DNA of 16,248 nt from an uncultured Oscillospiraceae bacterium (GTDB lineage Bacteria; Bacillota; Clostridia; Oscillospirales; Oscillospiraceae), in the NCBI GenBank assembly GCA_934668285.1, contig CAKUNB010000020.1, positions 1 to 16,248 of the forward strand, read 5' to 3'. Of this stretch, positions 1-7,176 are shown one piece after another. A program made the position numbers and the translations under genes. The notes under the pieces were generated by a model, which did no database searches, was not told the origin of the DNA, and saw nothing but the letters and a program-made list of their open reading frames with translations. The first letter of the stretch is position 1, and the number at the start of each line of letters is the position of its first letter.

Positions 1-1229
1 CCATCACCATGGTGCCTCAGGAGCAGGAGCTGCCTGAGCAGGAAGTCTGGAACTACATGGTCGACCACGTGTCCGAGAAGAAGGACATGCAGGACAACAC
101 CGTGAAGGGCTCCCAGTTCCGCAAGCCTCTGCTGGAGTTCTCCGGCTCCTGCGCCGGCTGCGCCGAGACCAGCTATGCCCGCCTGGTGACCCAGCTGTTT
201 GGCGATCGGATGTACATCTCCAACGCCACCGGCTGTTCCTCCATCTGGGGCGGCCCCGCTGCCACCGCGCCCTACACCGTCAATGCCGAGGGCCACGGCC
301 CCGCATGGGCAAACTCCCTGTTTGAGGACAACGCCGAGCACGGCCTGGGCATGTACACCGCACAGGCGGTCATCCGCGAGTCCCTGGCCAACAAGGTCAA
401 GGCCGTGATGGAGAACACCGAGGACGAGGCCCGCAAGGCTGCCTGCCAGACCTGGCTGGACACCTACGACGACGGCGAGGCCAACAAGGCTGCCACGAAG
501 GCTCTGGTTGCCAACCTGGAAGCCCATGTCTGCTGCGACACCGTGAAGGACATCCTGTCCAAGAAGGAATACCTGTCCAAGAAGTCCGTGTGGATCTTCG
601 GCGGCGACGGCTGGGCCTATGATATCGGCTTCGGCGGCGTCGACCACGTGCTGGCCTCCAACAAGGACGTGAACGTGTTCGTCTTCGACACCGAGGTTTA
701 CTCCAACACCGGCGGACAGGCCTCCAAGGCCTCCAACATCGGCCAGGTCGCACAGTTTGCGGCTGCCGGTAAGGAAGTCAAGAAGAAGAGCCTCGCCGAG
801 ATTGCTATGTCCTACGGCTACATCTACGTCGCGCAGGTCGCCATGGGCGCCAACCCCGCGCAGACCCTCAAGGCGATTGCCGAGGCCGAGGCTTACCACG
901 GCCCGTCCCTCATCATCGGCTACGCTCCGTGCGAAATGCACTCCATCAAGGGCGGCATGATGCACTGCCAGGACGAGATGAAGAAGGCTGTCGACTGCGG
1001 CTACTGGAATATGTTCCGCTTCGACCCGTCCAAGGAAACCGGCAAGTTCACCCTCGACTCCAAGGCCCCGAAGGGCGGCTATCAGGAGTTCCTGATGAAC
1101 GAGGCGCGCTACAGCCGCCTGACTCGCGAGTTCCCCGAGCGCGCAGACGTCCTGTTTGCCCGCAACGAAGCCGCGGCCAAGGATCGCTACGAGCACCTGC
1201 TCAAGCTCGTCGAAATGTATAAGGACTAA
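1..1229 (+). CDS. nifJ: Pyruvate:ferredoxin (flavodoxin) oxidoreductase, C-terminal part (5' end outside window)
   Basis: This enzyme oxidatively decarboxylates pyruvate to acetyl-CoA and CO2 and passes electrons to ferredoxin; it is cytoplasmic and central to anaerobic fermentation. Only about 408 residues of a protein normally near 1170-1190 residues are present; the frame is open to the left edge (first full codon at 3), so the ATG at 9 is internal. The visible part is the thiamine-diphosphate domain. Counting from that ATG, Cys48 and Cys51 (CAGC), Cys76 (ATGCSS) and Cys308 (YAPCEMH) match the four ligands of the proximal 4Fe-4S cluster of the family. The TPP/Mg motif is GDGWAYDIG (199-207) followed by VYSNTGGQ (230-237). 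All expected residues are intact. The gene ends with TAA and a terminator follows, so it is the last gene of its transcript. Identification is firm; the N-terminal domains cannot be assessed. Confidence 0.97.
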   Translation, partial: ITMVPQEQELPEQEVWNYMVDHVSEKKDMQDNTVKGSQFRKPLLEFSGSCAGCAETSYARLVTQLFGDRMYISNATGCSSIWGGPAATAPYTVNAEGHGPAWANSLFEDNAEHGLGMYTAQAVIRESLANKVKAVMENTEDEARKAACQTWLDTYDDGEANKAATKALVANLEAHVCCDTVKDILSKKEYLSKKSVWIFGGDGWAYDIGFGGVDHVLASNKDVNVFVFDTEVYSNTGGQASKASNIGQVAQFAAAGKEVKKKSLAEIAMSYGYIYVAQVAMGANPAQTLKAIAEAEAYHGPSLIIGYAPCEMHSIKGGMMHCQDEMKKAVDCGYWNMFRFDPSKETGKFTLDSKAPKGGYQEFLMNEARYSRLTREFPERADVLFARNEAAAKDRYEHLLKLVEMYKD

Positions 1230-1241
1230 TCGATTCGCAAT

Positions 1242-1276
1242 AAGGGCATGGGGCCACCGCCCCATGCCCTTTCCTT
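1242..1276 (+). terminator. Rho-independent terminator of the PFOR gene
   Basis: A perfect 12-bp stem (1242-1253 with 1260-1271, arm AAGGGCATGGGG) closes a 6-nt loop and runs into a T-rich tract (TTTCCTTT). It lies 12 bp after the PFOR stop codon. Confidence 0.85.
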
Positions 1277-1290
1277 TCCCCATCAACATT

Positions 1291-1322
1291 CGTAGGGTGG
1301 GCTGCCCTCATCCCGCCCTACG
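1291..1322. repeat. REP-like palindromic intergenic element
   Basis: An 11-bp inverted repeat (CGTAGGGTGGG at 1291-1301 and CCCGCCCTACG at 1312-1322, one G-T wobble) with a 10-nt centre. It sits alone between the PFOR terminator and the glycosyltransferase and has no T tract. It resembles short dispersed palindromes of the CGTAGGG...CCCTACG kind that I recall from clostridial genomes; only one copy is in this window, so its repeat nature is inferred. Confidence 0.5.
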
Positions 1323-1349
1323 GTTTAATGTCATTTTTACTATATTTCT

Positions 1350-2642
1350 ATGCTTCATTCTATTCTCAACACAATTCTATACATTTCCGGAAAGCTCAGC
1401 GCTTTATTGACGGCGCTTTGTGCGCATTGGTCGCTTTATGCGCTGATTGGGCTGTTCACGACGCGGCGGTTTCCGGCGGCGAAGCGGCAGCATAAGCTGG
1501 CCGTCGTTGTGGCGGCGCGGAATGAGGCGGCGGTCATCGGGAATTTGCTGGAGAGCATCCGGCGGCAGGACTATCCCGCCGAGTTGGTCACGGTGTTCGT
1601 CGTTGCGGACAACTGCACGGACAACACCGCCCGCGTCGCGCGGCAGCACGGCGCGATCTGCTACGAACGCACCGATCCCGACCGGCGCACCAAGGGCTAC
1701 GCGCTGCAATTCCTGTTCCGCCAGATTGCACGCGACTACGGCACGGACACGTTCGAGGCCTACATCGTCTTTGACGCGGACAATCTGCTCAAGCGCGACT
1801 TCTTGTCCCGCATGAACGAGGCGTTCGACGCCGGGGAGAAAATCGTCACCTCTTATCGCAATACGAAAAACTTCGCCGACAACTGGATCTCCGCATCCTA
1901 CGCCATCCACTGGCTGCGGACGGTACGGCTGGAGCATCGCGCCCGCTCCGTGCTGGGCCTCGCGACGCGAATCCAGGGTACAGGGTTTCTGTTTGCCGCC
2001 GAGCTGGTCAAAAACGGCTGGAATTACACCTCGCTGACCGAGGACCGCGCCTTTTCCGCCGATGCCGTGGCCGCGGGCTACAGCATTTCCTACTGCGACG
2101 CAGCACAGTTTTACGACGAGCAGCCCGTCCGGCTCAAAATCGCCCTGCGGCAGCGGCTGCGCTGGGCAAAGGGTCATCTACAGGCGTTCACGGAAACAGG
2201 CGGCAAGCTGCTCCAGCACGTGTTCACCTCCGACAACGCCGCGACGGCCTTCATGTCCTACGATATGTTCTGCATCGTCGCACCAAGGTCACTTTTGAGC
2301 ATTTTTCATCATATTTTGCAGATTGTATTCCCGCTCGTTCTCTGGCTGGCGCTCGGCGAGTCCTTCGGCGCAGTCACAGCGGCGCTGCTGGCCGTCCTCG
2401 CCGCCATTGGGACACGGTATCTGGAGAATATCGCAGCGGCGGTCTATGTTTTCATCGCCGAACGCCGCCGCATCCCGCCGATGCCGTGCTGGAAAAAGGT
2501 CTGGTTTTCCCTCACCTTCCCGACTTTCGACATCATCGGCCGCGCCTCGACCTTCCTCGCCCTGTTCCGCCGCGTCGATTGGAAGCCCATCCCCCACGAC
2601 TCCGCCGTCACCATTGACGATCTGGAAGCCATCGCAAAATAA
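1350..2642 (+). CDS. Membrane-anchored family 2 glycosyltransferase (processive-type motifs)
   Basis: The 430-residue protein is a GT-A fold glycosyltransferase that should transfer sugar from a nucleotide-sugar on the cytoplasmic face of the membrane. An N-terminal hydrophobic segment (about 15-37) is followed by the catalytic domain: AVVVAARNE (51-59), the ADNCTDNT loop (86-93), the metal-binding FDADN with DAD at 142-144, the catalytic TED (230-232) and QRLRW (268-272). That D, DxD, TED, QxxRW set is the signature of cellulose/hyaluronan-synthase-like enzymes. Two or more C-terminal membrane spans follow (about 314-336 and 338-368). No clear Shine-Dalgarno sequence precedes the ATG, so the start is the weakest point, although the N-terminal helix supports it. 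No partner synthase or export gene is adjacent. The polymer or lipid product cannot be deduced. Confidence 0.88.
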   Translation: MLHSILNTILYISGKLSALLTALCAHWSLYALIGLFTTRRFPAAKRQHKLAVVVAARNEAAVIGNLLESIRRQDYPAELVTVFVVADNCTDNTARVARQHGAICYERTDPDRRTKGYALQFLFRQIARDYGTDTFEAYIVFDADNLLKRDFLSRMNEAFDAGEKIVTSYRNTKNFADNWISASYAIHWLRTVRLEHRARSVLGLATRIQGTGFLFAAELVKNGWNYTSLTEDRAFSADAVAAGYSISYCDAAQFYDEQPVRLKIALRQRLRWAKGHLQAFTETGGKLLQHVFTSDNAATAFMSYDMFCIVAPRSLLSIFHHILQIVFPLVLWLALGESFGAVTAALLAVLAAIGTRYLENIAAAVYVFIAERRRIPPMPCWKKVWFSLTFPTFDIIGRASTFLALFRRVDWKPIPHDSAVTIDDLEAIAK

Positions 2643-2645
2643 ATC

Positions 2646-2678
2646 AGCGCAGGAGAGTTTTTCAGTCTCTCCTGCGCT
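2646..2678 (+). terminator. Hairpin terminator after the glycosyltransferase
   Basis: A perfect 12-bp stem (AGCGCAGGAGAG at 2646-2657 with 2667-2678) with a 9-nt loop begins 3 bp after the glycosyltransferase stop. The downstream tract GCTTCTCTAATT is only moderately T-rich, so termination strength is uncertain. Confidence 0.65.
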
Positions 2679-2706
2679 GCTTCTCTAATTATAAGGCTCC
2701 AAGATT

Positions 2707-2808
2707 TGTCATTGCGAGGCCATAAAAGGGCCGTGGCAATCTCGTGCAGGCAGTAGCGAAAAGGACGAGGATACGGATTGCCACGTCGCTTCGCTCCTCG
2801 CAATGACA
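2707..2808. repeat. MITE-like nested inverted repeat (TGTCATTGCGAGG family)
   Basis: A 102-bp element bounded by perfect 13-bp inverted ends (TGTCATTGCGAGG at 2707-2719 and its complement at 2796-2808), with a second perfect 10-bp pair inside (CGTGGCAATC at 2732-2741 and GATTGCCACG at 2776-2785). It fills the gap between two convergent genes. Conceptual translation on the minus strand gives the peptide MSLRGAKRRGNP, which I recognise from misannotated ORFs over a common dispersed bacterial repeat of this type. It encodes no transposase, so it would be non-autonomous. Other copies cannot be checked here. Confidence 0.75.
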
Positions 2809-2829
2809 TGAGGGGTAGTTTTTCTGAAC

Positions 2830-3732
2830 TTAATCAGCCGTCAGATACTCGGCGTTCAGGGCGTCGAGCATATCGGCAAAATAGGTGTGTTCGACGATAT
2901 CCCGCAGCACTTCGGGTTCGGACACCCATGTGTTGAGATGAATATTTACCGCACCCTCGGTGGCAATGGCATCCACGCGGCCGTCGTCCGTGCCGAAGAG
3001 CAGGAACGAAACACCGTCCGCACTCTTGATCTCCTCGTCGAACGCAAAGCGCTCGGCGTACACGGAATTCAAGCCGATGCCGTTGCCCTCGTGCACAGAA
3101 ATGCTTACCCGCAGCGCGCCGCCGTCCTCTGTCAGGTAGGTCGCATTGCAGAATGCCTGACGGTGCCATTCGTCCTCCGCAGGGTTCTCCGCTAACGGTA
3201 TGGTTTCCCGATAAAGGTAAACCACGCCCTCCACCGGCGTTGCGACCTCGTCCAGATAGGAAAAGTCCGCGCAGAAGCCCTTGTCGTTCTTTACGAGCGT
3301 CGTCAGATCATCGGCGGAATAATAATAGCCGCCGTCAAAGGTCATGTGGCGATTCCACGTTGCGCCGCCGGATTCGTCGTTTTGAAAGCCGTCCTTCCTC
3401 GACAGAATCTCGATTGCCCGTTCTGCCACCCGTTTTCCGGTTTCCGCCGCTTCCTCTTGGGTAAAGTCAGGTGCGCTATCCCGCTCCCACAGCATGCCGG
3501 CGCCGTATTCGTTCGCCTGATCTTCCATAGCCTGATAGGCTTCCCGTTCATCGGTGAACAGGCGTGCACCAAATAATCCCGCTGCCGCTGCCGTGATGGT
3601 CAGCGCAGCAGCCGCTGCTGCCGCGATCAGCACCTTCGGCAGGATGCGGCGCTTCTGCTTCGGGGCGTGGGCATCCTCTAAAAATGCGTCGTCCACGCCG
3701 TTCATGGCATTCAGTAAATCCTCTTGTTTCAC
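2830..3732 (-). CDS. Single-pass membrane protein, putative anti-sigma factor partner of the adjacent ECF sigma
   Basis: The 300-residue protein has a short charged cytoplasmic N-terminus (1-31, ending KQKRR), one hydrophobic helix (about 32-54, alanine-rich) and a large acidic domain predicted outside the membrane (about 60-300). This is the usual topology of anti-sigma proteins encoded with ECF sigma factors in clostridia. It starts with GTG, and GTGA (3729-3732) overlaps the sigma stop codon by 4 bp. AGGAGG lies 8 nt before the GTG inside the sigma gene, so the two are translationally coupled. The outer domain has no motif I recognise; it may sense an envelope signal. No zinc-binding HxxxCxxC motif is seen in the N-terminus, so it is not a classical ZAS-type anti-sigma. 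The anti-sigma role rests on context and topology. Confidence 0.7.
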   Translation of the reverse strand: MKQEDLLNAMNGVDDAFLEDAHAPKQKRRILPKVLIAAAAAAALTITAAAAGLFGARLFTDEREAYQAMEDQANEYGAGMLWERDSAPDFTQEEAAETGKRVAERAIEILSRKDGFQNDESGGATWNRHMTFDGGYYYSADDLTTLVKNDKGFCADFSYLDEVATPVEGVVYLYRETIPLAENPAEDEWHRQAFCNATYLTEDGGALRVSISVHEGNGIGLNSVYAERFAFDEEIKSADGVSFLLFGTDDGRVDAIATEGAVNIHLNTWVSEPEVLRDIVEHTYFADMLDALNAEYLTAD

Positions 3733-4286
3733 AGCAATTCCTCCTTCTGCAAATAATGCCTCAGCTTTTCCCGTGTACGGTGGAGCAGCGACTTGACCTT
3801 ACTCTCGGAATAGCCGAAGCGCTCCCCGATTTCCGCGAGGGAGTCCAGATACCAGTAGCGGCAGAGAAACACCCGCCGCTGCGCCTCCGGCAGTCCGCGG
3901 ACAAACGCGCCGATGGCCTGCTCCAGCTCTGCGGCGCTCACCTGCGCCTCCGGCCCACTGCCGTCCGGTATTGCCTCGGCCAGCTCGTCCAGCGACAGGG
4001 CGTACCGCTCCGTGCGACGCTTCTGCGCACCGCTGGCGCGGACGCGGTCGATGGCGATGTTGCGCGTGAGCTTGCCCAGATACGCCGACAGCCGCTCCGG
4101 CTCGTTCGGCGGGATGCTGTTCCACGCGGCCAGCCACACGTCGTTCACGCACTCCTCTACATCCGTCGCATCAGACAAAATGCGTGACGCGATCGACCGG
4201 CAATACAGCAGATAGGAAAGCTGCGCCTGCTCAATGGCCAGCTCATTCCGCTGCCGGAACAGCACAACGATCTCCTGATCGGTCAT
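3729..4286 (-). CDS. ECF-type RNA polymerase sigma-70 family factor
   Basis: This 185-residue protein is the usual size of an extracytoplasmic-function sigma factor, which redirects RNA polymerase to a small regulon. Region 2 spans about 20-85, with the conserved DVEECVNDVWLAAW (42-55) and LGKLTRNIAIDRVR (70-83), which contact core polymerase and melt the -10 element. Region 4 spans about 125-180, with LPEAQRRVFLCRYW (132-145) and the helix-turn-helix LAEIGERFGYSESKVKSLLHR (150-170) that reads the -35 element. The start has GGAGG 7 nt upstream (4294-4298). It is first of a two-gene unit with the putative anti-sigma protein. No certain promoter was found in the short space between it and the terminator of the upstream deacetylase gene; ECF genes are often autoregulated, but that is not shown here. 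Confidence 0.93.
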   Translation of the reverse strand: MTDQEIVVLFRQRNELAIEQAQLSYLLYCRSIASRILSDATDVEECVNDVWLAAWNSIPPNEPERLSAYLGKLTRNIAIDRVRASGAQKRRTERYALSLDELAEAIPDGSGPEAQVSAAELEQAIGAFVRGLPEAQRRVFLCRYWYLDSLAEIGERFGYSESKVKSLLHRTREKLRHYLQKEELL

Positions 4287-4335
4287 TCCCTCACCTCCTC
4301 ACCCCAATACTCGGGAAATTTCCGCCAAGGTTGCA

Positions 4336-4393
4336 GAAAAAGAAAAAATTTCCCGCCCGCCGCGCGTTTTCGCGTCCGGCAGGCGGGAATTTT
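4336..4393 (-). terminator. Strong Rho-independent terminator of the deacetylase gene
   Basis: Read on the minus strand, a long GC-rich stem (4377-4393 pairing with 4345-4362, one bulge), with an inner CGCG-TTTT-CGCG type hairpin, is followed by a run of T, C, T residues (minus strand TTTTTTCTTTTT, 4336-4347). It starts 17 bp after the deacetylase stop codon. Confidence 0.9.
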
Positions 4394-4409
4394 GCGTGTC
4401 TGATTGAAG

Positions 4410-6131
4410 TTAATTGCTGTTTTTCGTGCAGTAATCCGTCACGCGCAGCAGCACCGTTGCGGCCTGCGCGCGGGTTGCGGTTTCCTTCGGGGCGAAGCAG
4501 TTCCTGCCCATGCCCTCGAGGATTCCGGCCTGCACCATGGCGCACACACTCTGCTCGGCCCAGCTCGAAATCTCCTTCTTGTCAGAGAAGGTCAGCTTCG
4601 TATTCAGCGGTTCCTCCATCAGCGAGCCGATCGTCCGATCCAGAATCGTGGCCATCTCCTCGCGGGTGATGCTGCGGTCGGGGCGGAAGGTGCCGTCCTC
4701 ATAGCCGAGGACGATCTGCTTCTTTTCTGCCCAGAGGACGGCGTCGGTGTACCACTCGCCGCGCTTGACATCGGAAAAGCTCTTCGTCCCCGGCGTTACG
4801 TCCCAGCCGAGCTTCTGCACGGTTCGATAGAGCATCGTTACGAACATTGCGCGGGTCAGCGGGCTGTCCGGCTCGTAGCGGTCGTTCCCCATTCCGTTCA
4901 GGATGCCCAGCGAGACCGCGCGGCCGATGTTGGCAAAGTACCACGCGTCGTTCGGCACGTCGCGGTACACATGCCCGCTCTTTGACACGTAGATGCGGCC
5001 GGAGAGCTGCGGGGCCTTTTTGCTGAAAACGGTGTAGTTCAGCACGCCGTCAAAGCAGGCAATCGGGCCGGTATACAGCCGCGCCGCCGAGGACGCCGCC
5101 GTGCCGTTTGTCGTATAGCGCAGCTCCGTGCCCGTATTGGGATTGGTAATGACAAGCTTGCCGTCCTTCACGGCAAAGGTCGGCTCCTGCACGGGCAGGG
5201 TCGTAATCGTCTGCGTCATCAGCTCGCTGCGCGAGCCGTTGAGATTCTGCGAGGCAATCGCCTTCACCGTCGTCCCGAGGCTGACCGCAAACTCGCTGAG
5301 GTACAGCTTCCCGTTCAGCACAGGGTCGGAGCCGTCGGTCGTGTAGTAGATATCCGACCCATCCTGCGCCGAAAGCTGCGCGGTCAGATTGCCGTAGGTC
5401 ATATTGAGCGTCATCTCCGGTGCGGTAAGCGGCCCAAGATCGGTGCCGTTCGGCTTGCAGGAATAGTAGCGCTCGCCGTTTTCCAGCGTAACGCCCCGGC
5501 GGCGGAACAGCTCGTTGACGGTTACGAACTCATAGCCCTCGTCGAGCAGCGTATCGACCGCCCGCAGCGCAGCGGGAATGGTCGTCGCGTGGATATCGTG
5601 CGCCAGAATGATCGCGCCGTCAAACGCGGCGGAAACGATGTTGTTATACACCGTATCGGAATTGAGATATTTCCAGTCGCGCGGATCAATCGACCAGAAA
5701 ATTGCGGGCTTGCCGATAATTTCCAGCGTGTGTGATTTATAATCGCCATAGGGCGGGCGCAGCAGGAAATTGTAATTCGTGCCGAGGTGGCCGTTGAGGA
5801 TATCATCGGTCGTGTCCAGCTGCCAATGCACCTGCTCGTCTGTTTTGGTTGACAGGGTCGGGTGGTCATATGTATGCTGGGCAATCTGGTGGCCCTCGGT
5901 ATACATCCGCTTTACGGTCTCCGGAAAGTTCTTCGCCTTCATGCCGAGCATGAAGAACGTGACCTTCACGCCGCGCTCCTTCAGGCCGTCGAGCAGCTCT
6001 GCCGTATAATTGCAGGGGCCGTCGTCAAAGGTCAGCGCGATCAGCTTCCCACCCGTCTCCGCCGAAGCCGTCACCGGCAGCAGCGTCAGCAGGCAGGCCG
6101 CCAAGAGTAAAATTGCCAGAATTCGTTTCAT
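4410..6131 (-). CDS. Secreted polysaccharide deacetylase with chitobiase-like and three S-layer-homology domains
   Basis: A NodB-family enzyme (573 residues) predicted to remove acetyl groups from an N-acetylated surface polysaccharide, possibly peptidoglycan. A signal peptide (1-24, cleavage after ASA) precedes the NodB domain (about 28-210): TFDDGP (34-39) supplies the catalytic and metal Asp, H86 and H90 (HTYDH) the metal histidines, with RPPYG (125-129) and LAHDIH (176-181) as the later motifs. Next come a chitobiase/FN3-like module (about 240-310, YYTTDGSDP) and a second degenerate one (about 315-375, RYTTNGT). Three SLH repeats follow (about 389-432, 452-495, 514-560), which anchor proteins to cell-wall polymers. 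I chose the ATG at 6131 because GGAGG lies 8 nt upstream (6140-6144) and the signal peptide begins there; the frame is open 16 codons further up. It overlaps the upstream 196-aa gene by 107 bp. Substrate unproven. Confidence 0.92.
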   Translation of the reverse strand: MKRILAILLLAACLLTLLPVTASAETGGKLIALTFDDGPCNYTAELLDGLKERGVKVTFFMLGMKAKNFPETVKRMYTEGHQIAQHTYDHPTLSTKTDEQVHWQLDTTDDILNGHLGTNYNFLLRPPYGDYKSHTLEIIGKPAIFWSIDPRDWKYLNSDTVYNNIVSAAFDGAIILAHDIHATTIPAALRAVDTLLDEGYEFVTVNELFRRRGVTLENGERYYSCKPNGTDLGPLTAPEMTLNMTYGNLTAQLSAQDGSDIYYTTDGSDPVLNGKLYLSEFAVSLGTTVKAIASQNLNGSRSELMTQTITTLPVQEPTFAVKDGKLVITNPNTGTELRYTTNGTAASSAARLYTGPIACFDGVLNYTVFSKKAPQLSGRIYVSKSGHVYRDVPNDAWYFANIGRAVSLGILNGMGNDRYEPDSPLTRAMFVTMLYRTVQKLGWDVTPGTKSFSDVKRGEWYTDAVLWAEKKQIVLGYEDGTFRPDRSITREEMATILDRTIGSLMEEPLNTKLTFSDKKEISSWAEQSVCAMVQAGILEGMGRNCFAPKETATRAQAATVLLRVTDYCTKNSN

Positions 6132-6615
6132 CTTCCGTTCCTCCATTGTCTGTTTCTGTCGGAGGCAAGTGTCCGTCACGGTCCATGGCGACGCTCGCCC
6201 ATTGTTGATCGAATAGTGTCAGCTGGGTCATGTGCTCCAGCCACTGCGGAAGCTTCAGCGCTTCCTCCGGCGGGAGAGCCGCCGTAAAGCCGTCCTCCGT
6301 CTGCCGCAGCAGGCAGAAGTCCACTGCGACGCCGTCCAGCTCGCCGCGCCACGGTTTCCATTCGCCGCGCGGGTAGGGCGAGGCAATCGCGCCGCTCGGC
6401 TCTGCAGGAAAATGCCGCGCCGGGATTCGCGCCGTCAGCTGCCCCTCGGCATCCGGAATACCGAGATATTCTGCGGTGAACATACTTAGGACGTAAACGC
6501 GCAGCGGGCGTTCCGTCTTTTTTTCCAGCTTGCAGGAAAAGTTCCAATACAGTCCCTCGCGGCGGCCCGTCAGCGTGCCGATTGGCGCCGCGTTCTCATA
6601 GATCGTAAGCTCCAT
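6025..6615 (-). CDS. Protein of unknown function overlapping the deacetylase gene
   Basis: I do not recognise this 196-residue protein. It begins MELTIYENAAPIGTL, has GGGAGGG 8 nt before the ATG, and lacks a signal peptide or membrane helix, so it is probably cytoplasmic. Residues 1 to about 160 look like a compact beta-rich domain (GLYWNFSCKLE, WKPWRGELDG, LPQWLEHMTQL). The last 35 or so residues (glycine-, alanine- and aspartate-rich) are read from DNA that also encodes the deacetylase signal peptide in another frame, an overlap of 107 bp. That tail may be a non-conserved extension rather than a folded part. Position and spacing put it in one transcript with the deacetylase. Function unknown. 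Confidence 0.72.
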   Translation of the reverse strand: MELTIYENAAPIGTLTGRREGLYWNFSCKLEKKTERPLRVYVLSMFTAEYLGIPDAEGQLTARIPARHFPAEPSGAIASPYPRGEWKPWRGELDGVAVDFCLLRQTEDGFTAALPPEEALKLPQWLEHMTQLTLFDQQWASVAMDRDGHLPPTETDNGGTEDETNSGNFTLGGLPADAAAGDGFGGDGWEADRADL

Positions 6616-6634
6616 AACGAAATCCCTCCCGCAC

Positions 6635-6665
6635 AGTATATGCGAGAGGGCTCCGCAATTGTCAA
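6635..6665 (-). promoter_or_regulatory. Possible sigma-A promoter for the 196-aa gene and deacetylase
   Basis: On the minus strand a perfect TTGACA (6660-6665) and TATACT (6635-6640) are separated by 19 bp, longer than the optimal 17. The implied start would leave a leader of only about 13 nt before the ATG at 6615, so this is tentative. Confidence 0.4.
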
Positions 6666-6695
6666 AAAATCCGTTCTGTTCTTTCGACCCTCTGC

Positions 6696-7100
6696 TCAGG
6701 TCTTCGGAAGGCCGAAGCTGACCGCAATGGCATCATCCACGCGGTTCATCATCGTCTCGTCCAACCGGCCCATATGCTCGCGCAGGCGGCGCTTATCGAT
6801 CGTCCGAATCTGCTCAAGCAGCACGACGGAATCCTTCGTCAGGCCGACGCTTCTTCCGGCCAGCTCAATGTGCGTCGGAAGCTTTGCCTTATTGGTCTGG
6901 CTGGTGATCGCCGCAGCAATCACCGTCGGAGAGTGCTTGTTGCCGGTATCGTTCTGAACGATCAGCACCGGACGTGTTCCGCCCTGCTCGCTGCCGACGA
7001 CCGGACTGAGATCCGCATAGAAGATGTCGCCCCTCTTTACCGTTGTGTCCATTTGCTTCACGATCCGTATTTTGTCTCCGTACCTCTGTACGTCAACCAT
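6696..7100 (-). CDS. mazF: MazF/PemK-family mRNA interferase (EndoA-like toxin)
   Basis: A 134-residue PemK-fold endoribonuclease that should cut single-stranded RNA at short sequence motifs. The core [20 protein letters not shown], then [23 protein letters not shown], and [14 protein letters not shown] near the end closely match Bacillus subtilis NdoA (116 residues). The conserved R of GGTRPVLI and the T and S of ITS are present, so the active site looks intact. Homology fits a start at the internal ATG (7052, giving 118 residues, MDTTVKRGD), but that has no ribosome site; the ATG at 7100 has GGGAG 3 nt upstream, so I report the longer form. It is the last gene of the nnrD-lipoprotein-alr series, 58 bp after alr. 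In B. subtilis the antitoxin gene ndoAI lies between alr and ndoA; here there is no room for one. Confidence 0.94.
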   Translation of the reverse strand: MVDVQRYGDKIRIVKQMDTTVKRGDIFYADLSPVVGSEQGGTRPVLIVQNDTGNKHSPTVIAAAITSQTNKAKLPTHIELAGRSVGLTKDSVVLLEQIRTIDKRRLREHMGRLDETMMNRVDDAIAVSFGLPKT

Positions 7101-7145
7101 ATTCTCCCACGCAGAAGCAAGGTTTATTCAGCGGAACTCCATTCC

Positions 7146-7176
7146 ATTGTATGATAGCCTACACAATATATTGCAA
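7146..7176 (-). promoter_or_regulatory. Weak candidate promoter for mazF at the 3' end of alr
   Basis: On the minus strand TTGCAA (7171-7176) and TACAAT (7146-7151) are 19 bp apart, giving a predicted start near 7138, about 38 nt before the mazF ATG at 7100. The spacing is long, and mazF could equally be read through from alr. Confidence 0.3.

Noticed and set aside
1404..2177. A 257-codon minus-strand frame inside the glycosyltransferase gene
   Set aside because: It is antisense to a gene with all catalytic motifs in place and has arginine/glutamine-rich shadow composition.
2444..2809. Minus-strand ORF beginning MSLRGAKRRGNP
   Set aside because: Its start lies in the nested inverted repeat and its end in the glycosyltransferase gene; this peptide is a known product of translating a dispersed repeat.
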